Of a DNA stretch of 64,000 nt, positions 11,301-22,229 are shown piece by piece; position 1 is the first letter of the stretch; every line of letters starts with the position of its first letter. Source of the stretch: Tenrec ecaudatus (taxonomy: Eukaryota; Chordata; Mammalia; Afrosoricida; Tenrecidae); the NCBI RefSeq assembly GCF_050624435.1, contig NC_134537.1, positions 15,248,584 through 15,312,583 of the forward strand, written 5' to 3'. The notes under the pieces are model-generated. The model was not told where the DNA came from, did not search any database, and worked only from the letters and a program-made list of their open reading frames with translations. Both the position numbers and the translations under genes were made by a program.

Positions 11301-11889
11301 TGTGTTAGTCCGGGTAGACTAGAGAAACAAATCCAATGAAATGCATATGTGTATAAGAGAGATTTTTATATAAATGGTAATTAGACATTAAGAGAGCATC
11401 ACAACCCAGTCCAATCCAAGCTCATAAGTCCAATATTAGCCCATATGTCCAATACCAATCTATAAAGTCCTTTTCAGACTCATGAAACACATGCAAAGAC
11501 ACTGAATTCAGGACAAGCACAGACCATTGGGTACAAAGTCTTTGGATCCAGTAGCATTGTAAGCATCCCAGCACTGGCCAAGGGTCTCTATCCAACTTCC
11601 CCAGGTCATGGTCTGACTGCATCAGGGTGGGTCCATGGGGATTCTCCTCAGGGATGTCTTGCAGGGCGTCAGCCTTGTGTCTTGTCAGTAGGGTATCTCC
11701 AAGGGAGTGAGGAGAGAGAGTCTCTCCTGCCTCCAGGCAGGAAATCCAGAAGTTCCCAGAATTCTCAGGAGAAGGCTATGCCCACACAGAGGCCTCATCG
11801 GCTGTGACCCGATTGACAGACTAGACTCCACCCCTTCACTGTTAACCCTCTCAAGTTCCAAACTGACACCAGCTTCTGTCAGTAGCACA
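11301..11889 (+). mobile_element. Solo LTR, family B-like, with 5-bp target duplication
   Basis: Starts TGTGTTAGTC and ends TCAGTAGCACA. Flanks are ATAAG (11296-11300) and ATAAA (11890-11894), a 5-bp duplication with one transition. The 5' third resembles family A and the 3' third (GGAAATCCAGAAGTTCCCAG, GACCCGATTGACAGACTAGA) resembles the copy at 6780-7287, so families A and B are related. Confidence 0.82.
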
Positions 11890-11894
11890 ATAAA

Positions 11895-12534
11895 TCATCA
11901 GGATGTCTGCACTTCATGGGTTGCCTTGCTGTGATCACTGCTCAAAAGATGATTTACTGTCAGACGTCAAAGAACAAAAGTGCATTTCCCAAAGATGAAA
12001 GTCATAGGTAGATAGTGATATTTAATGTAGAGCTGAACAAGCAACCTATCTTCCATGGGAACACAATAATTAGCTGTGTAATTGCACTGGACTCTAGAGT
12101 TTCTGCTTTGATGGGAGGCTTGATTTTCTGAATGACTGCAGTTAAAAGACAGAATAAGAAAGCAGAGTTGACATATCAACACTGAAGGACGGACTTGTCT
12201 TTTTCAACATGGGGCTCGGTTGATCTAGTTCTGCAATTTAAAGGTACTTTCCACACGGACACATTACTGGCCACCGTACTTCATGATTCGACTCCATCAT
12301 CAAATTTTTGGTGAAAAGTTATAGCAGGAAAAGATCTTAAAAGTTATCTCTCCCATCGTCACAGTGGGAAACAAAACAAAACTATACCCTGAATGTAAAC
12401 AATCCTTCCTAGACCCTTCAGCAAATGTACATTTGAGATAAACTGATACCTTGAAAATCAAAATGATATACAGGCTGAGACAGAGAAGTGCTGCTCACAG
12501 GGAGTGGCCATAACCTCCTTGGACTCAGCATCAT
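11895..12534. other. No recognised feature
   Basis: About 640 bases with no identifiable repeat or convincing frame. Confidence 0.35.
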
Positions 12535-14180
12535 GCCGCTGCGTTAGGTGCCATCAAGTCAGTCCTGCCCCCTAGGGGCCCTGTTTACAACAGCATGAAA
12601 CACTACCCATTCCCCTGCCAACTTCAGAAGCTTTATATGTAAGCTCATGTCTGCAGCCACCGTCAATTCACCTTGTTGCGAGCATTCCTCTTTTTTGGTG
12701 GAATACCCCTCCACTTTAGGGATGTCCTTTAGGGATGGGTCTCTCCTGACAACACGTCCACATGCTCATCCTTTTTGCCTCTGAGGAGCAGCCCGGTTGT
12801 ACTTCTTTCAAAACAGATTTGTATGTTCTGTTGGCAGTCGGGGGCGCTTTAAATTATTCTCTGTCAGCACCTTTATTCAAGTGTTTCAATTTTTCTTTGA
12901 TCTTCCTTATTCAATGTCTAACTTTCACATGGCTATGAGCCCATTGAAAAGACCATGGTTTGGGTCAGGAGAACTTTGGTCCTCGCAGTAACATCTTCGC
13001 TTTCAAACAGAAGTCTCAGGCAGTAGATTTATCCAATGCACTGTGATATTTGATCTGTGGACTGCTGCTTCCATGAACCTTGATTGTGGGTCCAAGCAAG
13101 AAGAATTATTGACAACTTCAATCTTTTATCCATTTTTCATGATGTCACCTATTGGTCTAGTGAGAATTTCAGTGTTTTATATTAAATTTTAATCCATACA
13201 AAGGCTGCAAATCTTCATCAAGTGATACAAGTCCTCCTGATTTCGGCAAACAATATTATGTTTTCTGAATATCACATGTTGTGAATAAGCCTTCTCCAAT
13301 TCTGATGCCATATTCTTCTTCATATTGTCCAGCCTCTCTGATCATATTTGTGCAGCATACATAATGAATCAGTTTAATGAGAGGATGCAACCCTGGTGCA
13401 GCCCTTTCCTGATTATGACTCATGCCGTATTCTCCTGTTCCATTTGTATGACTGCCTCTCGATCCATGTAGTTTCCACGTGAGGACAATCAGCTTTTCAG
13501 ACATTTCCATTCATCTCAAGGCTATCCACAGTTTGTTATGATCCACACAGTCAAATATCTTTGTATATTCAATAAGGCACAAGTAAGCATGATTCTGGTA
13601 TTCACAACTTTTCGGCAAGATCTAACATCAGCAATAATATCCCTTGTTCCGTGTCATCTTCTGAATCTGGTCTGAATTTATGGGAGCTCCCTGTCAATGC
13701 ATTGATGCAACGACTGCTGAACGACCTACAGCAGAATGCTAGTGGCATGTGATATTCATGATGCTGTTTCATCATTATTTGAAAATGGCTGAAGGTTGAC
13801 CATTTACATTTGGTGCAGAGTATATTTTGTCAATTTTTTAATGCTTCCTACATTTTCGATATATTTTCGCTAGAATCTTTCAATATTGCAACTCAAGGTT
13901 TGACTTTTCTCTTTGGTTCTTTAGTTGAGGATACTCTGCATGTGTCCGTCCTTCCTGATTCTCTAACTTTAAGCCTCTGCACATTTCCTTAGAGTTCTTA
14001 ACGTTGTCTCCCTGAGCTTCCCTTGGAATCCTCTGTTCAGCACCTTTACCGTATCCACTATTCCTTTCGCCTTGGCTTCTCTATGATTAAGAGTGTTTCA
14101 GAGGCACCTCTGACATTAACTGTGATCTTTTCTTCCCCGCCTTTTCTTTCTTTCCTGTCCTTTGTCCTGTCACCCTAGCA
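12535..14180 (-). pseudogene. Afrotherian RTE/BovB LINE, 5'-truncated relic
   Basis: The 3' end is at low coordinates (GTTAGGTGCCATCAAGTCAG, near 12545) and the reverse-transcriptase region lies upstream on the minus strand. Motif A is recognisable at about 13535-13600 (relic of FIDYAKAFDCVDH). The YADD box is ruined to a YSEN-like form near 13262-13275. The part above 13800 matches the region between endonuclease and RT, up to a CAAGTTTCAGAGTCTC-like block that is decayed here. The endonuclease is missing. Stops are frequent and the copy cannot be active. RTE/BovB elements are known in Afrotheria. Confidence 0.8.
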
Positions 14181-14434
14181 TCACATAGGAATATATTAAG
14201 GAAAATATTTAGAAACTGGGTGGTGACTATGAAGCTCGGAATTAGTGGCGGTGCTGGTGGTGGGGAGGTGAAGAACGGGGCATAATTTTGTGAGTTTGAA
14301 ATCCTAGAACTTCATCATTATGAAGTTTGGATAAAAAAATACCCTTATGCTTCTCTCGGGAATAGCGAAAAATGTAATCATTTAAATATAGCATAGTATC
14401 TTCTTTAAAAATTGCCTGGGTCCTGGGTCCCCAA
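14181..14434. other. No recognised feature
   Basis: Short gap between RTE and an L1 tail, with a GTGGCGGTGCTGGTGGTGGG G-rich patch near 14245 and nothing else of note. Confidence 0.3.
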
Positions 14435-14517
14435 CATGTACAAATCTGTTTAATTCTACTGATGTGTGGATTGTTATAAGAGCTGTAAGAACCCCTAATA
14501 AAAATGAATTTTTTTTA
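14435..14517 (+). mobile_element. L1 3' tip
   Basis: Contains the terminal block ATGTACAAATCTG ... GTGGATTGTTATAAGAGCTG and TAAGAACCCCTAATAAAAAT, then a T/A-rich tail. Very short, 5'-truncated insertion. Confidence 0.75.
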
Positions 14518-14879
14518 ATTGCCTGGGCCAAAATGAAACTACTGCACTAGAGTTTAGGTATTTTTGCTTCAAAACATAACTAGGCGAAGGCAAGAAATGT
14601 TCTCACTTCGTCCTTTAGTAGCTTTTTATAAGAGAGGATAATTACAAAACTATATTTTTCTACTCTTCTGTATGAGGGGAGGAAGTGAGCAACTTTAGAA
14701 GCCCCAGTTCTGCCACAGACTGAAGCTCCGTGAAGAAGAGGCTGTGTGACAACAGACGTCCTCACTGAGCTTAGCTGCATCTTAGCTGAAAGGAGAAGAC
14801 ACCAGGAATGTTTATTGTGCTTCATCGACTTTGCAAGGCTTTGCGTTGTGGGCATCATAGCACAGTACGGATGACGATG

Positions 14880-15675
14880 CAATCAATGGGAATTCCATGA
14901 GATGTCATTGTGCTCAAGTGGGACCTGCATGTAGACAAAGAGGCAGCAGGATGAACAGAACAAGTGGATTCAGCACAGTTTAAAGTCAGGAAAAGTATCC
15001 ATCAGGGCTGTATCCTGGCGCCATAATTGTTCAATCGATGTGCTTAGCAAATCATTGAAAAAGCACAAATATAAAGAAAAATGCGGCACTTGTTTTGGAG
15101 ACAGACTCATTAACAATTTGAGATATGTAAGTCACAGGATCTTTCTTTCTGAAATTGACAAGGGCATGAAGCACTTGCTGATGAATATTTAAAGACTAAA
15201 GCTTTCCATGTGAATTACAACTCAATGCAAAGAACACTAAAATCTTCACAAGTGAATCAGTCAGCATCATCGTGATCACTGGACGCAGATTTTTAATTTA
15301 AAATTGGGGTCACGGTAGTGAGTGGGGAGCATTACCTCATAAGCATGTGAACAGTGAATGTGGAAGATTGGAGAGTGGGTGCGTGGGAAATACAGGGCTG
15401 GTGAAGAATATCGAAAGCACAATGAGCTGCTCAAAGAACCAACCAAGGTGTCTTTGAAGCAGTCAGCATTCTCCTCGGAAACAAGGCCAGCGAGACTCAT
15501 TGCGAGAACTTTGGATATATGAGCCGGAGGGGCTAATCCCTGCAAAGGCCCATCATGCTTGGTAAAGTGGAGGATCATCAAACAAAAAGGGTGAGGACAC
15601 AGTGGCTGCAACAAGGGCTCAGGCATGAGCTGTGAGACTGACTCGACACCAGGTAGTGTTTCCATTGATAATCAC
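14880..15675 (+). pseudogene. RTE/BovB 3' fragment
   Basis: Begins within the RT domain (GGGAATTCCATGAGATGTCA) and runs to the 3' end (ACAGTGGCTGCAACAAGGGC, near 15600). The catalytic YADD box is replaced by a YVSH-like sequence near 15122-15135. The block CATCATGCTTGGTAAAGTGG near 15550 is well kept. Several internal stretches are lost or scrambled between 15270 and 15500. It lies head-on to the minus-strand copy at 12535-14180. Confidence 0.75.
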
Positions 15676-15754
15676 GGGGTAGACATGCGTCTGAACGGAC
15701 TTGTAGGCAAATAACACCAACAGTGTCTACTGTGGACTTTGGTAAATAATAGGA

Positions 15755-15962
15755 CTCTCTGGGTGGCACAAACAGTTATATGATTATCTATTATCCGAAT
15801 GGCTAGCAGTTCTAATCCACCCAGAAGTGCCTTAGAAGAAGGCCTGGTGATGTGCTTCCAAGAGATCGCATCTGTTGAAAACTCAGTGGGACACAATTTA
15901 CTCTGATTCACATGGATGAAGTCCCCATGAGTTGGAATCCTATGTTGACATTGGTGGTTTAG
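15755..15962 (+). mobile_element. AfroSINE, near full length
   Basis: Opens with CTCTGGGTGGCACAAACAGT and carries TAATCCACCCAGAAGTGCCT, AAGGCCTGGTGATGTGCTTC, and GTCCCCATGAGTTGGAATCC. This is the variant with GGTGGCACAAAC in the A-box region. Confidence 0.8.
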
Positions 15963-16699
15963 ATGATACTAACCTTCTATTGATTCATCAATTATAATAA
16001 GGGTACTAAATGTGTACAAATATCAATATATGAGAAACTGCATGCAGCAAAAGAGAGGGTTATATGGGAACTCTGTGTTTTCTGTATATTTTTTTCTGTA
16101 AACCTCAAAGTGCTCTGAAAAATAAAGTCTATTAAAAAACAGTGGGTAGAGAACCATCAGGAAAATTAAACTCATCTTTAAAATGCCAGGAAAGAACCTC
16201 AGAAACTACAGAGACTATAATATTTTGAATTGAATGTACATATATTTTAGGGATGAATTGTTAATAGTGTTCCAATGCTGTCCCTGTCACGCAAGCAAAT
16301 TATCAAACTGTAGTGACAGAATACTTACTACACATACATTGATACTGTTCAGAATATTCTATTTCTCTCTAGGCATTCAGAGTCTTAAATTCTCTCTTCA
16401 GTGCCATATGTTAGAAGGAGTTCTAAAATTTAAAGGTCTCTGATGAGAGAGTGTTTGGAAACTATACGAGATTATTTAAAGGGTTATTCAGCATGGTCAA
16501 GATCAAACAGCTCCTGAAACCTGTATGGAAGCCAGTGATATTACTATATGGAAGCAGCAAGAGCCCCAGAGTCAGTAGTGGGAATGGAAATGACACAGGG
16601 CCATATTTTAGCTAAGTGTAAGAAGAACTAGGTCCTGAGAGTTGTTCAGCTTTATGGTAAAACACTTTGATTCCTGCAACAGACATTTCCTGGGGATCA
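15963..16699. other. No recognised feature
   Basis: AT-rich single-copy-looking DNA. A 69-codon frame near 16234-16443 has no domain. Confidence 0.35.
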
Positions 16700-16800
16700 C
16701 TCTGTACCTTGGAAGAAATCCCTGCTTGTCTGTCTGTTTAAAAATCAGTTATTGTAACACCTGTGAAACACAGGGCTTCTCTGACACACACAGGGTTTAG
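16700..16800 (+). mobile_element. AfroSINE middle fragment
   Basis: GGAAGAAATCCCTGCTTGTC...TTAAAAATCAG...ACACACACAGGGT follows the AfroSINE middle and tail order. Short and decayed. Confidence 0.45.
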
Positions 16801-16831
16801 AGAAGTCAAACAAGATTCATGAAGAACTGGC

Positions 16832-17110
16832 GTATGGGGCAATGAAGATGCAGGGGTAGACTGATGGTCTTCCATGCCAGAGACCCAGGTTGGATTCCTG
16901 GCCAGTGCACTTGAGCGTAACCACCACTTTTATCACTGGTGGATGATGCTTGGGTGGTGCTATGATATGATAACTGGCCAGGTTTCAGTGGACAGAGGGA
17001 GCTGCTTCTTTTAGTAGGTGGTCATAGAAGCTGTGTGAAGATAGGGAGAGGATGTCAGTCAACGCAATTAATTTTGTGTAACAGGCAACAAACCACGCTG
17101 ACAAGACAAC
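16832..17110 (+). mobile_element. tRNA-Gly-type afrotherian SINE
   Basis: The head reads like a decayed tRNA-Gly with an intact B-box-like segment (CCAGGTTGGATTCCTGGCC after TCTTCCATGCCAGAGACC). It is followed by AGTGCACTTGAGCGTAACCA and a CCAGGTTTCAGTGGA body block, and ends in an AACAACAACAA tail. Colinear with the copy at 34916-35205. The CAA-type tail is like that of the RTE 3' end, which suggests mobilisation by RTE. It is a retroposon and not a functional tRNA gene. Confidence 0.75.
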
Positions 17111-17244
17111 AACAAATTAAAAAATAAAAGAGTTGCATAGGCAAGTGGCAGATATGTTCTGAATGGTGATATTGAGTACCCTGGCAACAATCTTGATTGT
17201 GCAGAGGCATCCTGGGAACTTAAGCCCACTGACTTTGAGTCAAT

Positions 17245-17470
17245 AACAACTCATGTTGTGATTAGGTGACATGGACGGTGGAATGAACCACTGCCTGGTG
17301 CCATGCCATTCTCACAATGGTTCCTCTTCTCCAGCCCAGGGTGGCAGCTACCATGTCCATCTCTCTCCTTGAGGACCTTCCTCTCTTCTGCTGCACCTCT
17401 ACTTTATCTCCAGGGACATGCCAACATGTCCCAAGTATGTAAGATGAAGTTGCTCCATCCTGGCCTCTGA
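17245..17470 (-). mobile_element. RTE/BovB 3' end fragment
   Basis: Minus-strand match to the RTE 3' region. Recognisable blocks on the plus strand are GTTGTGATTAGGTG, CTCACAATGGTTCC, CCTCTACTTTATC and CAACATGTCCCAAGTATGTA. Only the last 230 bases are present. Confidence 0.65.
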
Positions 17471-17474
17471 CAAC

Positions 17475-17632
17475 TCCCTGTGACACTATGGGACAGAGCA
17501 AAACTGCACCAAGGATGTAAGCCTTTCTAAATTCAGGCAGCAGCCCCTTATCCATTGGAGCAGCTGGTGGATTTGAACTATTGACGTTTTGGTGAGCAGT
17601 TGAATGTTTTAACCACGACAGAGCTCCTAAGG
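17475..17632 (-). mobile_element. AfroSINE
   Basis: On the minus strand it starts GGAGCTCTG and includes GGTTAAAACATTCAACTGCT, then CAAATCCACCAGCTGCTCC. The 5' tRNA-like half is well preserved. It abuts the RTE fragment just before it. Confidence 0.75.
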
Positions 17633-17639
17633 TGGATTT

Positions 17640-17940
17640 AGGCTGGAGAAATCAGTAGGATCTGACAGTCTCTGAAACACTACTGTAGGGTTGCTTTAGG
17701 TTTGAATTAACTGAACCATAGTAGGTTTGGTGCCAAGGAGAAGATGGTTAATCTAGAAGGTAAATCTCTTAGCACTAACTGCAAAGTTGGTGGTTTAACC
17801 TAATTCTCTGTAGAGAAAAAGCTGACCACTTCTCTGAATATTTTCCTGCTTGGGAATGCTGAGGATCAACCTGTTCACCAGGGCTGCTATGTGCTGGAGC
17901 TGACTCAGTGGCAGGTTTGGTTATTTGTTGCTAAGGAGGG
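17640..17940 (+). mobile_element. Two decayed AfroSINE copies in tandem
   Basis: First, 17645-17735 has tail blocks (CTGACAGTCTCTGAAACACT, GGGTTGCT). Second, 17740-17935 has a TTAGCACTAACTGCAAAGTTGG head and a GAGCTGACTCAGTGGCAGGT tail ending in T-rich DNA. Both are strongly diverged. Confidence 0.45.
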
Positions 17941-18869
17941 AGGGAAGGTCAGGTTATAGGACACAGTCACTTCCAGGTCTGTTCACGGCAGGGAGGCCAC
18001 GCTTCTCCTTTTCCTTTATGGATGGAAGTGACACACAATTTCCCATGTGAGCTTCATATGCCTGAGGAGACTGAATGGAGTCACTGCTTCCTTTTCCCAG
18101 TATCATTAAACTTTTAAGGGTTTAGTTATGTGCCACCTACCATCCATTTGAGCAAAATCCGACTGCATGTACATCCATAAGCCAAGCCCATGAAGTCTAT
18201 GATAAAACTGGAAGCTCCATATAGTGACTCATAATAACACACAATACTAATCATTCCTCTGTTATTATGTCAAAGGTGGATATGTGCAAGTGTTTCCTTA
18301 TTTTTTTTTAGTTCACAGAAAGGTACACTAGATGCCGCATACACAACCATTTTACTAATTGACCTTCGATCTGAACCATGCCTAACTATAATAAACTTGA
18401 CTAAAAGTAGACTTAGGAATGGCCTTGCTTATGACCCAGGGGCTGCCTAATACAATACAGTGTTCATACAATATCTAAATCACGCAGCATCCTATTAAGT
18501 AGAAAGTATTGTGTACTGTAAGCAACACATGACCATACTTGAGCCTTTTCTTCTCGTAGGGAATTGTAAAAATAGATACCTATTATTTTTGACCGTCAGC
18601 TGCTTTTTTTGGTTTGCTGCTGAGAGAACAGTTTACTCTTATTCACGCTGTTAAAGTAGCAGACCGAAAATGGGGTTTAAGTCACAAATAGGTTATCCAA
18701 AGAATAGCACTGCCCCTCGCTGAACACAGCTTACACTTCCATCAAAGGTGATCTCTGAGTGCAATACAGTCCCAATAATTAAATTGTAGTCAAAGAAAGA
18801 CGAGTCCCAAAGTAGTGTTGTGGTTTTAATTAGATGAATTGTGCAGCCAGAAAGCAAACACACCAACAA
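17941..18869. other. No recognised feature
   Basis: About 930 bases of mixed sequence without a nameable repeat or frame. Confidence 0.35.
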
Positions 18870-19050
18870 AATACCCCTGACAGTGGTGTTGATTCTGAGT
18901 CATGGTAACACAATGTGTCAGAGAGTAGACTTACTTTCTGGGCTTTCTGTGGCTATCCTCTTAAAGGAAGCAACTTGCCAGGCCTTTCTTGCATGGCACC
19001 ATGGACAGGTTTAAACTGCCGATGCTTAAGTTAATGGTCAAGTGCAGCCA
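18870..19050 (-). mobile_element. AfroSINE, decayed
   Basis: Plus-strand blocks GTTGATTCTGAGTCATGGTA, CTTGCCAGGCCTTTCTTGC and GTTTAAACTGCCGATGCTTA are the reverse complement of tail, middle and B-box parts in the expected order. Confidence 0.6.
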
Positions 19051-19079
19051 AAAAAAAATGTCTTTTACTAAGACTGGTC

Positions 19080-19190
19080 TCAAGGATGGGAGGATAATGG
19101 GGAAATCTTCTGCAAAGATTTTCACCACAGAAAATCTGTCTTGGTCCCTGTGAGTCACAATTGACTGGAAGGCAGTGAGCTTTTGATCCC
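19080..19190 (+). mobile_element. AfroSINE 3' fragment
   Basis: GATTTTCACCACAGAAAATC, then GTCCCTGTGAGTCACAATTG and GGCAGTGAGC give the SINE tail order. It follows an AfroSINE of opposite orientation with little space between. Confidence 0.5.
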
Positions 19191-19796
19191 AACAAGGTGG
19201 TTGAAAATGTCCCAATGGCTTCCTGTTCCAAAATGTGACACCACTCCATTCTTCTGACTATCACTCCGGATGCATCCCCTCCTTATTCATCTTAGGGTTC
19301 TGGAACCCACTGCAAAGTCTCACCAAACATATGAACCGTCAAGAAAATGGCTTAGGTGGTTGTGAGAGAGTTCAGTACCAAATCTGAAATTCCAAGATCC
19401 ATTGGGAAGGTCCACCTCATCTACCAGACTGTCAAAGCTGCTGGATCAGGACAAGGGATGCATGGAAACTCAAGTCTCAAGATGTAGAGGTCAAGCAGAA
19501 GCAAGCCAGATGCAGGGTTCAGAGCAAGAGAGAAGTTTGCCAAAGTCGTCAAGGTCTAGTGTCTGTCAGGGAACTTCTTAAGAGATGAAGTTGGTTCTTG
19601 TTGAAATACAGAAATTACCCATGCAGATGGAGGCTAGGATTTACAGTCTCACAAAAATGGAGGACTGTGGCTAGAAGGCTCATATTAGCGAATTAATTAC
19701 ATGGCAAGTGCAAGCAGCTTGTGCCATCTGGAGACCTTACAGTGGATAAAGATAATGAAAATCATTATTCAAATCTATGAGTATGTGTGTATGCAG

Positions 19797-19880
19797 ACAA
19801 GGGGCTTTCAAAAAGTCCGTGAAAAATTCCACCATCCTTTAATTTCAATTTCCGGGAAACTTTGTGAAGGCCCTTCATAT
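19797..19880. mobile_element. Short palindromic MITE (mariner-like)
   Basis: A nearly perfect inverted repeat: the left arm GGGGCTTTCAAAAAGTCCGT pairs with a right arm ending AACTTTGTGAAGGCCCTT. Total about 78 bases with a small loop. The same arm motif occurs at 20403-20483. The layout resembles MADE1-type miniature mariner elements of about 80 bases. Confidence 0.65.
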
Positions 19881-20402
19881 GGTTACAATTACATCTGCTT
19901 TTAAACTTCATGCACAGAAATTTGCTTCAAACTAGTCAACAAATGATGCAGTAATGAATCTGAATTAAGAAAACTACATGCATTCTTTCATATTTAAGGT
20001 GAAGGTACTTAGCCCTCTTAGCTTATATTTGCATATAAGGATAGCCAGACTATACCTGAAGATGACCAAAAATATTACTGATGCTGTCTCATGGAGTCAA
20101 CACTGTGTTTTTCCATTAATATTTTTAAACTAATTTATTTTATTTAAAATATGTATGAATTGAAACTGCCATGTTTAAGTACAGAATAGAAAATGTTTTT
20201 TATGATTATTGAGGGCTCAGCTGGAATGACTGTGATCTGTTTCCCTTGCTGGCTCTTTTGAATTGCCTCTATAAATGCATATCTGAGTAATATAAAGATT
20301 TCTTCTTGGCATTGTCGTCCCAATGGATGCTGACAGAATTGGCAAAATCCAGCCAAACTTAGAACTTGAACTAGAGTTCAATGAACTTGGCACAATTAAG
20401 TA
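19881..20402. other. No recognised feature between two MITEs
   Basis: AT-rich sequence, no nameable repeat. A 70-codon minus-strand frame has no domain. Confidence 0.35.
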
Positions 20403-20483
20403 TGAGAGGGCTTATAAAAGTTCATAGAAAAATGGAATTAAATGATAATAGAATTTTCCCATAAACTTTTTGAAGCCCTCTTG
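20403..20483. mobile_element. 81-bp palindromic MITE with TA flanks
   Basis: Arms AGAGGGCTTATAAAAGTTCA and TAAACTTTTTGAAGCCCTCT are near-reverse complements. The element is flanked by TA on both sides (20401-20402 and 20484-20485), the target duplication typical of Tc1/mariner transposons. Confidence 0.75.
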
Positions 20484-20664
20484 TACAGCTGGTCCACAGA
20501 TTGAAAATGTCCTACTAAGATTACTCTTTTTTGCTTTTCATATGGCACACTTTGAAATGATTGAATAAACCCCTATTTGAAGAAAATTCTTCATCAGGAG
20601 CCCCTTCACTTACTGCAGGTGCAAGTTTTAAGTCATTGAAAGGACGTCGAGAATTTCCATGTGC

Positions 20665-20868
20665 TTTAACCCTAACTCACTACCATTGAGTCATAGTGAT
20701 CCTATAGGACAGGATAGAACTGGCTCTCAAGATTTCTAAGGCTTTCAATCTTTAGAGAAACCGATGGTCACATCTTTCTCAAACAGGGATCTGAGAGGAT
20801 CATACTTCTGACCTTTGGGTTAGCAGCTGAATGCCTTTACTACTGTGTCTCCAGGGCTCCTCCTCTTG
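20665..20868 (-). mobile_element. AfroSINE, near full length
   Basis: Plus-strand order is ACTCACTACCATTGAGTCAT, CCTATAGGACAGGATAGAAC, TTTCTAAGGCTTTCAATCTT, CTTCTGACCTTTGGGTTAGC and CCAGGGCTCC, which is the complete AfroSINE read backwards, tail to head. Confidence 0.85.
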
Positions 20869-20873
20869 GGCCA

Positions 20874-21035
20874 ACCCAACCCCACTGCCATTGAGTCAGT
20901 CCTGATACACAGTGGAGAGCATTCTTCCAGGACAGAGTCAACATGTCCCACTGGGTTTCTGAGACTGTAGAATCTTTCCGCGCGAATATAGCCCCCTCAT
21001 CTACCCCTGGAGGGGCTGCCAGCCTCTGCTGCTGG
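20874..21035 (-). mobile_element. AfroSINE
   Basis: Blocks CAACCCCACTGCCATTGAGT, ACTGGGTTTCTGAGACTGTA and AATATAGCCCCCTCATCTAC match the SINE read backwards. It stands immediately beside another minus-strand copy, so one may have inserted next to the other's tail. Confidence 0.7.
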
Positions 21036-21204
21036 CGTTGTTCTTGCCCCAAGGTAAGACTAAATGAGAACTGTGTGCACCTTTTCGGATTGAAGAACAA
21101 CTTCTTAAAGACACCTGGTTGTAACTCCGGGTCTGCTGCTTACAGTGTAAATTTTGCAGGACTAGCTTACTTATGGAAGGATTGCTCTGCTCTGCTGTGG
21201 TTGG

Positions 21205-21372
21205 GGCCATTGGGTCTCTACAGACCCATAGCAACACAATGTGACCCAGAACGGGCCTAGGAGGCTCCTTAGACTGTAATCCATGGAAGCACATCACCAG
21301 GTCTTTTCTAGCAGAGCAGCAGGTAGACGCAAACCACGGACAGCGTGGTAGCCACGTGCTTCACCGTGAAAC
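21205..21372 (-). mobile_element. AfroSINE, variant with long middle block
   Basis: ACAGACCCATAGCAACACAA, TTAGACTGTAATCCATGGAA, CACATCACCAGGTCTTTTC and GCAAACCACGGA followed by CACGTGCTTCACCGTG give the tail-to-head order of the AAGACCTGGTGATCTGCT variant. Confidence 0.65.
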
Positions 21373-22009
21373 CTTGAGGGCGCCTTTTCACTGTGTGCAA
21401 AGCACCTCACGTTACATTAATCTTCACACTTAAAAACGCTTTCTTGTTCTCATCCCGTGGTTTCTTGGCTTTCCCCTTTGTGTTAAGCTCCTCTTGTATT
21501 CTCTGCACATGTCAGTGCCCTCACTATCTGTCTCCTTACCCTGGTGGATTTTCTTCCTATACATTAATATTTCAACCAAAATGATATTAATGATTGATAA
21601 ACATGTTGGCCTCTAATCTCCCTTAGAATGTAATGTTTGTGTTTTGTTTCTTTTTGAATTCTATCTGCCTAAATTCATCACCGCCTCTTCATGAGAACTC
21701 AGTAGATTTGTTGAATGAACAACTGTCTACTTCATCGTGCTCCATAACTTCAATGGCCTCTGCTTTGTTCCCTTCCTATCGATCTGAAAATATGAGGACC
21801 CACTCGGATGCAGTTTGGGGGCTCTTTAAAGGATAAAAAGAGAACCCCTCCACAACATCTTCCAATGTCGGAATATTATCTCATTGCTAACTGTAGGCAA
21901 CATCCCCAAGCCTGGGTGGTTCTATTGTATAAGGGTGCATTTAAGAAGAATAAAGATGCATCGTAAAACTCTCCTTTCATTTTTAAATTTCCAATCATAC
22001 TTGTAACAG
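21373..22009. other. No recognised feature
   Basis: Mixed sequence with frames of 63-67 codons lacking domains. No nameable repeat. Confidence 0.35.
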
Positions 22010-22225
22010 TAGCTTTACCAACCTCACAGAGGTATTGTAATGATTAATGTCTGTCTAGTAATTTCAACATCATAAAGCACCCTGAAACCCTAAGGTAAAA
22101 AGAGCTCTATAAATGTGCATAATTAGTACTGTGGTTTTCTCATTTGTAGAACACAGAGGGAAAATACCTATTCACAGTCACAAGGGTATTATTGGGATTA
22201 ATTAATTAATGTTTACAAAGCAGCC
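22010..22225 (+). mobile_element. Two MIR fragments side by side
   Basis: The first (to about 22125) has ACCTCACAGAGGTATTGTAA, TGATTAATG and AAGAGCTCTATAAATGTGCA. The second has TTTTCTCATTTGTAGAACAC and GGTATTATTGGGATTAATTA. Both follow the mammal-wide MIR core and 3' part. Confidence 0.55.
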
Positions 22226-22229
22226 AGAA

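Noticed and set aside
16860..16905. tRNA-Gly-like sequence
   Set aside because: It is the decayed head of a SINE with mismatched arms, not a functional tRNA.
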